A stretch of 21,023 nt of DNA from an uncultured Planctomycetaceae bacterium (GTDB lineage Bacteria; Planctomycetota; Planctomycetia; Pirellulales; Pirellulaceae): positions 1 to 21,023 of the forward strand of contig CAIYOB010000044.1 of assembly GCA_903927685.1 (NCBI GenBank), given 5' to 3'. Below are positions 1 through 7,081 of this stretch, one piece after another. The notes under the pieces are model-generated. The model ran no database searches. It had not been told where the DNA came from and saw only the letters and a program-made list of their open reading frames with translations. The number at the start of each line of letters is the position of its first letter. Position 1 is the stretch's first letter. The translations under genes and the position numbers were made by a program.

Positions 1-456
1 GCAGCGGCTGCGGGCGGCGGCCTGGACTTCGGCGATCTGGCCCCCGCGGCACTCGCGCCCAAGGATCTGGTCCGCTCGGTGGCCAGCGCGGCGGGCTGGC
101 AAGTGCAGGAAGCTGGCGACACCTGGCAGGTCGTCGTGCCGGTCGGCCCGCTACGCAAGCAGACGGTCGCCGTCCAGTTCGACCGCAAGGACGACGAGGG
201 GCATGAGCTGATCTCGATCGCGTCGATCTGCGGGCCGGCTTCGGAACGCAACGCGATGGCCCTGTTGCGTTACAACACCAAGATGGTCCACGGGGCGTTT
301 GCCGTGCTGCCAACGCCGGCCGGTGAGATGATCGTGGTCCAGGCCAACCAACTGGCCGATACCGCCGACGTAATGGCCCTCACGCGGGTCATGACCGCAG
401 TAGCCTGGCAAGCGGACAAAGCGGAAGAAAAGCTGGGCGGCGGGGACCGGTATTAG
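1..456 (+). CDS. YbjN/T3SS-chaperone-like domain protein, 3' part only
   Basis: The frame is open from the first base of the window to the TAG at 454-456, so this is the C-terminal part (151 residues visible) of a protein that starts upstream. A GTG at 79 lies in this frame, but nothing marks it as the true start. The first ~25 residues are Ala/Gly-rich and look like a linker. The rest is a compact alpha/beta domain ending in two helices, with a block around LLRYNTKMVHGAF, then ANQLADTAD and VAWQADKAEEKL. From memory this resembles YbjN or CesT-type type III secretion chaperone-like domains, which often sit at the C-terminus of larger bacterial proteins. No catalytic residues are evident and the function is unknown. 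The next gene begins 49 bp downstream on the same strand. The family call is moderate; the reading frame is secure. Confidence 0.6.
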   Translation, partial: AAAAGGGLDFGDLAPAALAPKDLVRSVASAAGWQVQEAGDTWQVVVPVGPLRKQTVAVQFDRKDDEGHELISIASICGPASERNAMALLRYNTKMVHGAFAVLPTPAGEMIVVQANQLADTADVMALTRVMTAVAWQADKAEEKLGGGDRY

Positions 457-492
457 ACGCCCTGGGAAGGGCTCAGACGTACAGATTTTCTC

Positions 493-499
493 GGAGAAG
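493..499 (+). promoter_or_regulatory. Ribosome binding site of the pectate lyase gene
   Basis: The sequence GGAGAAG lies 6 bases before the ATG at 506. It is a good Shine-Dalgarno match and fixes that start codon. Confidence 0.6.
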
Positions 500-505
500 G
501 CACCC

Positions 506-1951
506 ATGACACGACTGATTCCGTTCTTCCTGGGCTGGGCCGCCCTGGCTTCGAACGCAGCGTCCGCTGCGGACGCGCCGCTACCGGAGCAGGCCACGAA
601 GGCCTTGCAGCGAGCCGTCGAGTTCTACAGCCAGCAGGTTGCCGCGCACGGCGGCTACGTCTATCGCTACAGCGCCGATCTGGCCAAACGCGAGGGCGAG
701 GGCAAGACGGGACCGGACACGGTGTGGGTCCAGCCGCCGGGCACGCCCGCTGTCGGCATGGCCTACCTGGACGCCTACGAGCGGACGGGTGAAGCGTGCT
801 TGCTGGAGGCTGCCCGGGCGGCCGGCGAGTGCCTGATCCAGGGCCAGTTGCGCAGCGGGGCTTGGAACGCGTCCATCGAGTTCGCTCCGGACGTCCGCAA
901 GAAGCACGCCTATCGCGTCGATCCGCCGACGAAGAAACCGGGCCGCAATTGGTCGACGTTTGACGACGACAAATCGCAATCGGCCATCCGCTTTCTGAGC
1001 CGGCTGGACAAGACGCTGGAATTCAAGGACTCCCGCGTTCACGAAGCGATCACGTTCGCCCTGGAGGCCGTACTGAAAGCCCAGTTCCCCAACGGCGCTT
1101 GGCCGCAAGGGTTCCAGGAGTTCCCCGATCCGGCCAGATACCCTGTCGTGCGGGCCAGCTATCCCGAGTCGTGGCCGTGGAAGTACCCCGGCGGCGATTA
1201 CTGGGTGTACTACACGTTCAACGACAACGCGATCGGCGACACGATCGACACGCTGCTGTTGGCGGCCGAGATCTATCACGAGCCGCGGTATCGCCAGGCG
1301 GCGCTGCGAGCCGGGGAGTTCATCCTGCTGGCCCAGATGCCCGAGCCACAACCGGCGTGGGCCCAGCAGTACGATTTTGAGATGCACCCCGTGTGGGCTC
1401 GCAAATTCGAGCCGCCGGCGATTTCCGGAGGCGAATCCCAGGGACTCATGAAAACGCTGATCAAATTGTACATCCAGACGGGCGACCACAAGTTCCTGGA
1501 GCCGATCCCGCGGGCGACCGGGTATCTGCAGCGTTCAGCGCTGCCCGACGGCCAACTGGCCCGGTTCTACGAACTGCAGAGCAACAAGCCCTTGTACTTT
1601 ACGCGGCAGTACGAAATGACGTACGACGACAGCGACATGCCGACCCATTACGGGTTCAAAGTCGGCAACGGACTGGACGCGATCAGCCGGCAGTTCGAGC
1701 GCGTCTCGCAACTGACCGCCGAAGACTTGGCCAAACTCCGCGCGCCCGCGCCGGACAAGGCGAAGGTGACGCGCCAATTGGAAGAGCAAGTCCGCCAGTT
1801 GATCGCCGCCCTGGACGAGCGCGGCGCGTGGGTCGAAGACGGCCGCCTCCGCTACCACGGCGACGCCGACGACACGCGGCGGGTGATCGACAGCACGACG
1901 TTCATCAAGAACCTGGGGGTCCTGAGCCGGTTCGTGGGGGCCGTGCGCTAG
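506..1951 (+). CDS. Secreted pectate lyase, polysaccharide lyase family 10
   Basis: Predicted to cleave polygalacturonate by beta-elimination outside the cytoplasm. Residues 1-22 form a signal peptide (hydrophobic core FFLGWAALASNAAS, cleavage near ASAADA). The body is an all-helical barrel carrying landmarks I associate with family 10: TFDDDKSQSAIRFL (151-164), AQFPNGAWPQGF (192-203), YYTFNDNAIGDT (235-246), AWAQQYD followed by PVWARKFEPP (284-304), and ARFYELQSNKPLY (352-364). The length of 481 is usual for the family with a C-terminal extension. The ~80 C-terminal residues after 400 are charged and helical. Classical members, as I remember them, carry QHD where this protein has QQYD (287-290), so activity is not certain. 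I do not assign individual catalytic residues. The ATG at 506 is supported by GGAGAAG just upstream. It may be read together with the partial gene 49 bp before it. Confidence 0.85.
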   Translation: MTRLIPFFLGWAALASNAASAADAPLPEQATKALQRAVEFYSQQVAAHGGYVYRYSADLAKREGEGKTGPDTVWVQPPGTPAVGMAYLDAYERTGEACLLEAARAAGECLIQGQLRSGAWNASIEFAPDVRKKHAYRVDPPTKKPGRNWSTFDDDKSQSAIRFLSRLDKTLEFKDSRVHEAITFALEAVLKAQFPNGAWPQGFQEFPDPARYPVVRASYPESWPWKYPGGDYWVYYTFNDNAIGDTIDTLLLAAEIYHEPRYRQAALRAGEFILLAQMPEPQPAWAQQYDFEMHPVWARKFEPPAISGGESQGLMKTLIKLYIQTGDHKFLEPIPRATGYLQRSALPDGQLARFYELQSNKPLYFTRQYEMTYDDSDMPTHYGFKVGNGLDAISRQFERVSQLTAEDLAKLRAPAPDKAKVTRQLEEQVRQLIAALDERGAWVEDGRLRYHGDADDTRRVIDSTTFIKNLGVLSRFVGAVR

Positions 1952-2118
1952 TGCCGCTTCTAGTTTAAGATGGAGCAGACGTTGGCCAAGCCGCATGGAG
2001 CTACAGATACGTGGATGGGCGACTGGGTGTTTGAGTTGAAAAGAAGTAGAGCGTCGATGCGGACCGCAGACTTGCGGGCGCTTTGCGTCTTTTGTTCTCG
2101 AACTCCGGAGATTCTTCC

Positions 2119-2289
2119 ATGTTGAGCACTGTGTTGCTGTTGGCGGCGTCGATGGTCGGACAGGCGGAGGCAAGCACAACGGGCTTCCCGCTGCTCAAAG
2201 AATGGGCGAACGCCTTCATCGGCGAGTTCACCTATGTGACGACCACGGATTTTGCGATCGAGGGCGTCTGCGGGAAGGGTGTCGGCTAG
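2119..2289 (+). pseudogene. Truncated secreted protein, N-terminal remnant
   Basis: This is a 56-codon ORF starting at ATG 2119, preceded by CCGGAG (2105-2110) at 8 bases. It begins with a convincing signal peptide (MLSTVLLLAASMVGQAEA) and continues with LLKEWANAFIGEF and a GVCGKG motif before TAG at 2287-2289. The mature part resembles, from memory, the first ~35 residues of larger planctomycete secreted proteins that begin LKEW...GTW/GEW and continue for 100 or more residues. The reading frame ends only 16 bp before the stop of the convergent rarD gene, so there is no room for the rest. I therefore read it as a 3'-truncated gene, although a real 56-residue secreted peptide cannot be excluded. 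An in-frame TTG at 2083 would add 12 unlikely residues. Confidence 0.4.
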
Positions 2290-2305
2290 CACGCGGGTCA
2301 GGATG

Positions 2306-3214
2306 TCACGGCTCGAGCCGTCCGGCCCGGATCCGCCGGGACGCGTGATACGAGTCGAGTGTATAGACGGCCACCGCGGTCCAGATCATCGCGAAGCTCA
2401 GGATCTGGGGGGCTGAGAACGATTCACCGAACGCCAGCACGGCCAAAAGGAACTGGCCGGTAGGTGTCACGTACTGCAAGATGCCCAGCGTCGAAAGCCG
2501 CAAGCGGCGCGCCGCCGCACCGAAGAACAGCAGCGGCACGGTCGTCACGGGGCCGCTGAGCATCAGCAGGCCAAGCGCCGCCGAGGTGTGCCCGGTCAGT
2601 TGGTCGTGGGCAGCCAGGTAGCCGACGTAGGCCAGGGCGAACGGCGCCAGCACGGAGGTCTCGACGGCCAGGCTGACCATGCCGTCCACCGGCATCAGCT
2701 TGCGCAGCAGTCCGTACAGGGCGAAGCTGAAGGCCAGTGTCAGGGAGATCCAAGGCAGTTGGCCGACCAGCGTGGCCAGGACGAGCACTCCGCCGGCCGC
2801 CAGCGCGAGACTGGCCATCTGCCTGGGCCGCAGCCGTTCGCGCAGGAAGAACACCCCCAGCAGCACGCTGACCAACGGGTTGACGAAGTACCCCAGGCTG
2901 GCCTGGAGCAACTGCCGGGAGATCACGGCATAGATGAACGTCAGCCAGTTGACGGCGATCAGCAGCGAAGACAGGGCCAACATGCCCAGCAGTCTGGGGT
3001 TGCGCAACTCGCGTCGCAATTCCGCCCCACGGCGGAACCAGCCGATCAGCAGCGCCAGCATCACGCACGACCACAGCGCTCGATGCGCGAGCACTTCCAG
3101 TGGTGAGACCTCGGCCACCGACTTGAAGTACAACGGGATCAGGCCCCACAGGCCGTAGGCAGCCAGCCCGTACAGCAATCCAGGCTTCGAGTCGGAGTGG
3201 TCGCGAGGGTTCAT
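2306..3214 (-). CDS. rarD: EamA family transporter, RarD type
   Basis: A 302-residue inner-membrane protein with about ten hydrophobic segments in two homologous halves, the drug/metabolite transporter (EamA) fold. The N-terminal run GLAAYGLWGLIPLYFK and the segment PLEVLAHRALWS match the RarD subgroup, as do ISRQLLQASLGYFVNPL and LGILQYVTPTGQFLLAV. RarD was named from a chloramphenicol-sensitivity locus; its substrate is not established, so this is a family call rather than a transport assignment. The start is ATG 3212-3214; the longer frame running back to 3472 only overlaps the RNase H gene and lacks family similarity. The gene follows the RNase H stop by 10 bp on the same strand, so the two are probably cotranscribed. 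Its 3' end converges on the truncated ORF at 2119-2289. Confidence 0.88.
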   Translation of the reverse strand: MNPRDHSDSKPGLLYGLAAYGLWGLIPLYFKSVAEVSPLEVLAHRALWSCVMLALLIGWFRRGAELRRELRNPRLLGMLALSSLLIAVNWLTFIYAVISRQLLQASLGYFVNPLVSVLLGVFFLRERLRPRQMASLALAAGGVLVLATLVGQLPWISLTLAFSFALYGLLRKLMPVDGMVSLAVETSVLAPFALAYVGYLAAHDQLTGHTSAALGLLMLSGPVTTVPLLFFGAAARRLRLSTLGILQYVTPTGQFLLAVLAFGESFSAPQILSFAMIWTAVAVYTLDSYHASRRIRAGRLEP

Positions 3215-3224
3215 GGCGTGACCG

Positions 3225-3857
3225 TTATTTGCGGCCAAAGTCCGCGGGGATCTCGCCCCATTGGTCGGTTTCCCATTTGAGCAGCGGATTGGACCAGGTG
3301 TGGTTGGCCAGCCAGTGTTCGGCGCGCTGCAGCAGGTCGAACAAAGGGCGGTTGGCCGCGTTGGGCAGCAGCTTGGAATTGGCGTGTTTCTTCCGCACCC
3401 AAGCCAACGCCGTCCGCGAATCCGAATAGATCGGACAATCGCTGCCTTTGCGGACCAGCACGGACAGCGCATGGACGATGGCCAGAAACTCGCCGATGTT
3501 CACCGTGCCTTCCGGAAAGGGGCCCTGGTGAAACAGTTGCTTTCCGTCGTGCGTGGAAACGCCGCGATATTCGAGAACGCCCGGATTGCCACTGCACGCG
3601 GCGTCGACGCAGACGCTGTCCAGGATCACGCCGTGGCGAGTCAGAGCGGCCGGGGGCACGCGCTGGGTCTTCGTCTTCTGCCCCTCGAATTCTTCGTAAT
3701 CCCGATCGAAGGCTTCCAGCGCGGCCTCGCGGCTGGCGAAGGCCTTGTACCTGGCCCCCGAGAACCCGGAAATCTGCGCTTGGCAGTCGGCCCACGTGTC
3801 GAACACGCCGGACTTGAAGCCCTTCCAAACCACGTAGAATTTTGTTTGTTTCGCCAT
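3225..3857 (-). CDS. Ribonuclease H with N-terminal viroplasmin domain
   Basis: Degrades the RNA strand of RNA-DNA hybrids (R-loops, primers) in the cytoplasm. The 210-residue product has two parts. Residues ~4-50 (KFYVVWKGFKSGVF...GARYKAFASREAALEAF) are a viroplasmin/RNase HI N-terminal hybrid-binding module. Residues ~77-210 are the RNase H fold. The four acidic active-site residues can be placed: D85 in CVDAACSGNPG, E123 in IGEFLAIVHAL, D146 in IYSDSRTALAWV and probably D206 in WGEIPADFGRK. I start it at ATG 3855-3857 (MAKQTKFYVV), because the upstream part of the open frame to 3944 is not family-like. No strong Shine-Dalgarno sequence is visible. rarD follows after 10 bp. It could be the organism's main RNase HI or an accessory copy; the window does not tell. 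Confidence 0.9.
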   Translation of the reverse strand: MAKQTKFYVVWKGFKSGVFDTWADCQAQISGFSGARYKAFASREAALEAFDRDYEEFEGQKTKTQRVPPAALTRHGVILDSVCVDAACSGNPGVLEYRGVSTHDGKQLFHQGPFPEGTVNIGEFLAIVHALSVLVRKGSDCPIYSDSRTALAWVRKKHANSKLLPNAANRPLFDLLQRAEHWLANHTWSNPLLKWETDQWGEIPADFGRK

Positions 3858-4098
3858 GAGGGTACGATTACCGAGTCGATTGCACCGCGGACGCCAATCG
3901 GCCCGGCGGAAGGCATAGCCATGCTCACGAAATGACATCACCAATTCGGCTTAGTTCGTTTAACGCCAAGCCGGCAGGCGACGACGGTTCAGCGGGATGC
4001 CGCCGCGCAAGCCGTCGCCTGCCGGCTTGGCGTTAAACGAGGACTCCTTTTCGTGAACGATGCTACCGCCTTGCGAAGTCGTTCCAGTCCCTGCACGT
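3858..4098. other. Intergenic region between nadA and RNase H genes
   Basis: 241 bp between two genes both on the minus strand. It is dominated by the palindrome at 3956-4040. The 98 bp between the palindrome and the RNase H start contain no promoter I would defend. The 58 bp next to the nadA stop show nothing recognisable. Confidence 0.5.
3956..4040. repeat. Long palindrome with perfect 28-bp arms, REP/MITE-like
   Basis: The left arm 3956-3983 and right arm 4013-4040 are exact reverse complements (28 of 28), separated by a 29-bp GC-rich loop. The outer ends read TCGTTTAACG on the left and CGTTAAACGA on the right; the inner part contains AAGCCGGCAGGCGACG and its complement. As RNA it would form a very stable hairpin at the 3' side of nadA. 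No U-tract follows on either strand, so it is not a standard intrinsic terminator, though it could still slow polymerase or protect mRNA ends. No flanking target-site duplication is evident. A dispersed palindromic element is the most likely origin; a genome-wide search would confirm this. Confidence 0.75.
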
Positions 4099-5238
4099 TC
4101 ACCTCACCTGCAGCATCCGCTCCAGCGCGACCAGGGACCAGCGACTGGTCTCGGGGTCCACTTCGATCACGTTCACGTGCCGGCCGGCGGCCAGGTTTTC
4201 CAGGCTCCAACACAGATGGGCCAAGTCGATCCGGTACATCGTGGCGCACATGCAGACCACGGGGGACAGGAAGTGGATTTCCTGCTCGGGGTGCGATTTC
4301 TTCAGGCGGTTGACCAGGTGCAACTCGGTGCCGATCGCCCACTTGGAACCGGGCGGGGCCTGTTCGACGACTTGCACGATCTTGTACGTCGAGCCGTAAC
4401 TGTCCGCCAAGTCCACCACCTCGCGCGTACATTCGGGATGGACCAGGATCTTGATCCCGGGAATCCGCTGGCGAAACTGGTGTACATGCTCGGGCCGGAA
4501 CATCTGGTGCACACTGCAGTGGCCTTGCCACAACAACACGCGACTGGCGCGGATCGCGTCCTCCGAGTTGCCGCCCAACGCCGGCTCGTAGGGGTTCCAG
4601 ACCGGCATCTGCTCGCTCGGCACGCCCATCCGCAACGCCGTGTTGCGGCCCAAGTGCTGGTCGGGAAAGAACAGCACGCGACGCGTCCGCTGGAACGCCC
4701 ACTTCAAGACGGCCTCGGCATTGCTGGATGTGCACACGATGCCGCCGTGCTGGCCGCAGAACGCTTTCAGACTGGCCGCCGAGTTGATATAGGTCACCGG
4801 CGTGACGTCGTCGGTGTCGATGATCTGGCCCAGGTCGTCCCAAGCGGCCTCGACCTGCTCGATGGCCGCCATGTCCGCCATCGAACAGCCGGCCGCCAGG
4901 TCGGGCAGGATCACGGTCACCCGTTGGCCGTCCCGCGCCGCGAGTTTCTCCGGACGGTTGGCCAGGATGTCAGCCGTCTCGGCCATGAAATGCACGCCGC
5001 AGAAGACGATCGCGCGGCAGTCCTGGCTATCGGCCGCCATCCGACTGAGCTGGTAACTATCGCCCCGCAAATCGCTGTGCGCGATCACCTCGTCCTGCTG
5101 ATAGTGATGCCCCAGAATCAGCAGCCGTGGTCCGAAGTGACCCCGCACCGCCTCGATCCGGGCGGCGAGTTTTTCGTTCTCCTGCGACTTGTAGGTCGCC
5201 AATTCCAGTTGGGCTGGCTCTTGCAGCGTGAGCGTCAT
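4099..5238 (-). CDS. nadA: Quinolinate synthase NadA
   Basis: Condenses iminoaspartate with dihydroxyacetone phosphate to quinolinate, the second step of de novo NAD biosynthesis, using a [4Fe-4S] cluster in the cytoplasm. The 379-residue protein shows the family motifs: LILGHHYQQDEVI (40-52), FCGVHFMAETADIL (79-92), LAAGCSMADMA (114-124), VCTSSNAEAVLKW (168-180), HPECTREVV (267-275) and SPVVCMCATMYR (325-336). Likely cluster cysteines are C80, C169 and C329 or C331. The start is ATG 5236-5238 with AAAGGGA about 11 bases upstream; the open frame beyond it to 5439 is not family-like. No nadB or nadC is adjacent, so the pathway genes are scattered. A consensus -10 on the minus strand lies at 5302-5307. 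The gene is followed by a large palindrome. Confidence 0.95.
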   Translation of the reverse strand: MTLTLQEPAQLELATYKSQENEKLAARIEAVRGHFGPRLLILGHHYQQDEVIAHSDLRGDSYQLSRMAADSQDCRAIVFCGVHFMAETADILANRPEKLAARDGQRVTVILPDLAAGCSMADMAAIEQVEAAWDDLGQIIDTDDVTPVTYINSAASLKAFCGQHGGIVCTSSNAEAVLKWAFQRTRRVLFFPDQHLGRNTALRMGVPSEQMPVWNPYEPALGGNSEDAIRASRVLLWQGHCSVHQMFRPEHVHQFRQRIPGIKILVHPECTREVVDLADSYGSTYKIVQVVEQAPPGSKWAIGTELHLVNRLKKSHPEQEIHFLSPVVCMCATMYRIDLAHLCWSLENLAAGRHVNVIEVDPETSRWSLVALERMLQVR

Positions 5239-5301
5239 CGAGGGTCTCGTCCCTTTCTCGGACAATCGGTGCGGTGCGACTTTCTGTCGCTGGACCAAGC
5301 C

Positions 5302-5307
5302 ATTATA
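5302..5307 (-). promoter_or_regulatory. Candidate -10 element for nadA
   Basis: Read on the minus strand this is a perfect TATAAT, about 64 bp upstream of the nadA start. No good -35 hexamer sits at 16-18 bp spacing, so the assignment rests on the -10 and its position in the divergent intergenic region. Confidence 0.4.
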
Positions 5308-5347
5308 GGGCAAACCGACTGGCAAGCGTAGCCGTGGGACGCCTCCG

Positions 5348-5377
5348 TTGTCGTGCAATCCCCGATTCATGTATAAT
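5348..5377 (+). promoter_or_regulatory. Candidate sigma-70-type promoter of the oxidoreductase gene
   Basis: A perfect TATAAT at 5372-5377 preceded by TTGTCG (5348-5353, 4 of 6 to the -35 consensus) with 18-bp spacing. Transcription would begin near 5384, giving a leader of about 70 nt before the ATG at 5457. Such a match stands out in this GC-rich sequence. Confidence 0.55.
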
Positions 5378-5444
5378 CTTTCCTTCGTCTCGTCGCCGTT
5401 GGGTGACGAGTCGAATGCCCCGCCACGTTGTCCCACCACGCAGC

Positions 5445-5450
5445 AAGGAG
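5445..5450 (+). promoter_or_regulatory. Ribosome binding site of the oxidoreductase gene
   Basis: AAGGAG lies 6 bases before ATG 5457. It decides that start over the open frame extending back to 5274. Confidence 0.7.
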
Positions 5451-5456
5451 CCAGCC

Positions 5457-6821
5457 ATGCGACAGCCGCAGCGCGCCCGCCGGAGCCGAAGAGATTTCTT
5501 GAAACGCACGGGAGCGGCCGCGCTGGCCGCCGGGACGTTTCGGATCATTCCCGCTTCGGCGCTGGGAGCCGACGGCACGCCGGCGCCCAGCAACCGGATT
5601 TCGCTGGGCCTGATCGGCGTGGGCATGGTCGGGCAAGGGCACCTGCGTGGATTCTTGAACGCGCCGGAAGCCCAGGTCGTCGCCGTGTGCGACGTCGATC
5701 GCTGGCGGCGGGATAACGCCCAGTCCACGACAGACCAGGCGTATGCCGACCGGCGGGCCAGCGGCCTGTATCACGGCTGTGCCGCGTACACCGATTTCCG
5801 CGAACTGCTGGCCCGCGACGACATCGACGCGGTGTTCATCGCGACCGGCGACCGCTGGCACGCCGTGGCCACCGTGTTGGCGGCCAAGGCGGGCAAGGAC
5901 ATTTACGTCGAGAAGCCGATTTCGCTGACGATCGCCGAAGCCCGGGCGATGGTCGACACGGTGCGGCGGTACGATCGCGTCTGCCAGTGCGGCTTGCAGC
6001 AGCGTTCGACGCGTGAGTTTCGGCTGGCCTGCCAGCTGGTCCGCGACGGGGCGATCGGCAAGATCCAGGCGGTGTACGTAATCGGCTTGGGGACCAGCGC
6101 CGAAGTCAATTTGCCGGCAGAGCCGGTTCCCGATACGCTGGACTGGGACCTGTGGCTGGGTCCGGCCCCCTGGCGGCCATTCAACCACCGTTTCGTCTAC
6201 CTGGGGCAACCGCTGAACGTCGTCCCGTGGGACTTCTGCCGCGACTTTGGCGGTGGCTGCCTGACCAGCGGCACGGTCCACGCGTTCGACGTGGTCCAGT
6301 GGGGACTGGGCATGGACCAAGGCGGGCCGGTCGAAGTGATTCCGCCTGCCGCTGGCTGTCCGGACCTGATCTTCAACTATCCCAACGGCGTCCCGGTGCG
6401 CGTCGTTCCCGGGCGGCTGGACCGATCCAGGCATCCGATTCCCGAGGGCTGGGACGAAAGCACGCCGCTGCAGGTGTTCGGGGCCTTGTTCGTGGGCGAG
6501 CACGGCTGGATCCATGTGGGCCGCGAGGGCTATCTGCAGTCGCATCCGGCCGAGTTGATCAAGAGCTACCCGGCCGACTACGAGCCGCGGATTGCTGGGG
6601 AGAGCCACCACCGCAACTGGTTCGAGGCCATCCGCACCCGCACCCGTCCAGCTTGCGACGTGGCCGTCGGCTGCCAGTCGACCATCGTCTCGCACTTGGG
6701 CTGCCTCGCCTACTGGACGGGCCGGACTTTGAAGTGGGACCCGGCCGGCGACCAGTTCCTGGACGACGACGAAGCCAACCGTCTGCGGTCGCGGGCGATG
6801 CGCGAGCCGTGGCGGCTGTGA
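5457..6821 (+). CDS. Tat-exported Gfo/Idh/MocA family oxidoreductase
   Basis: A 454-residue NAD(P)-dependent oxidoreductase, probably acting on a sugar or cyclitol. It is exported folded by the Tat system: residues 10-16 are SRRDFLK, followed by a hydrophobic stretch GAAALAAGTF and a likely cleavage near SALGA. The Rossmann part begins at 48 with GVGMVG (54-59) and ends strand 2 with CDVDRW. EKP, the catalytic-lysine motif of the family, is at 152-154. The C-terminal alpha/beta domain contains the planctomycete-typical WLGPAPWRPFNHRFV and WDFCRDFGGGCLTSGTVHAFDVVQW. The start is fixed by AAGGAG six bases upstream and the twin-arginine motif. It is divergent from nadA and alone in its transcription unit, except possibly for the small ORF 56 bp downstream. 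The substrate cannot be read from sequence; a GH109-like glycosidase activity is a less likely alternative. Confidence 0.9.
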   Translation: MRQPQRARRSRRDFLKRTGAAALAAGTFRIIPASALGADGTPAPSNRISLGLIGVGMVGQGHLRGFLNAPEAQVVAVCDVDRWRRDNAQSTTDQAYADRRASGLYHGCAAYTDFRELLARDDIDAVFIATGDRWHAVATVLAAKAGKDIYVEKPISLTIAEARAMVDTVRRYDRVCQCGLQQRSTREFRLACQLVRDGAIGKIQAVYVIGLGTSAEVNLPAEPVPDTLDWDLWLGPAPWRPFNHRFVYLGQPLNVVPWDFCRDFGGGCLTSGTVHAFDVVQWGLGMDQGGPVEVIPPAAGCPDLIFNYPNGVPVRVVPGRLDRSRHPIPEGWDESTPLQVFGALFVGEHGWIHVGREGYLQSHPAELIKSYPADYEPRIAGESHHRNWFEAIRTRTRPACDVAVGCQSTIVSHLGCLAYWTGRTLKWDPAGDQFLDDDEANRLRSRAMREPWRL

Positions 6822-6877
6822 AGAACAGGGAAACGGGTTATAAATTGGTGGACACCCCGTTTACATGGAGACCCGAT

Positions 6878-7030
6878 ATGGAACGCGTTTGTCGCAAGAT
6901 GCTGATGTCGCTACCCCTATTCTGCGCGACGGTCATGCCGGTCTCGGCATCTGCCGACGAGCCAGTTACCTTGCTTGGGACCATCGTGATTACGTGGAAG
7001 CAATACCTGAGACATGAGGTTGGCGGATAA
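6878..7030 (+). CDS. Short secreted peptide or truncated gene
   Basis: A 50-codon ORF with GGAG (6867-6870) seven bases before its ATG and an AT-rich TATAAAT (6839-6845) further upstream that could serve as a -10. The product has a signal peptide (MERVCRKMLMSLPLFCATVMPVSASA) followed by only ~24 residues, DEPVTLLGTIVITWKQYLRHEVGG, then TAA. The opening EPVTLLGTIV is a pattern I associate with the start of the mature part of larger planctomycete secreted proteins, so this may be a truncated remnant. Neither other frame continues convincingly downstream. Its TAA is in the same frame as the Lhr gene, which follows with no ATG or GTG start. I do not recognise the family. Confidence 0.35.
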   Translation: MERVCRKMLMSLPLFCATVMPVSASADEPVTLLGTIVITWKQYLRHEVGG

Positions 7031-7081
7031 CCAACCACGGATCAGAACCGCAATCTGGTCGGGCCGGATGGTGACCTTGGC

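Noticed and set aside
1970..2125. 51-codon plus-strand ORF (MEQTLAKPHG...) between the pectate lyase and the truncated ORF
   Set aside because: No Shine-Dalgarno sequence, no signal peptide or motif, and it overlaps the better-supported start at 2119. The phrase GDWVFELK is mildly protein-like, but not enough to call a gene.
3215..3472. N-terminal extension of rarD back to 3472
   Set aside because: The extension overlaps the RNase H gene in another frame and is Arg/Cys/Pro-rich; ATG 3212-3214 gives the normal RarD length.
3956..4040. Intrinsic terminator for nadA
   Set aside because: The hairpin is strong, but no run of T follows it in either direction, so it is reported as a repeat.
4060..5331. 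423-codon open frame on the plus strand, antisense to nadA
   Set aside because: It is the mirror of the nadA coding frame in GC-rich DNA, has Gln/His/Arg-heavy composition, no family motifs and no ribosome binding site; nadA is unambiguous.
5367..6695. 442-codon minus-strand frame over the oxidoreductase
   Set aside because: Antisense shadow: composition is Arg/His/Gln-rich and no domain is recognisable, while the plus-strand protein has a Tat signal and intact motifs.
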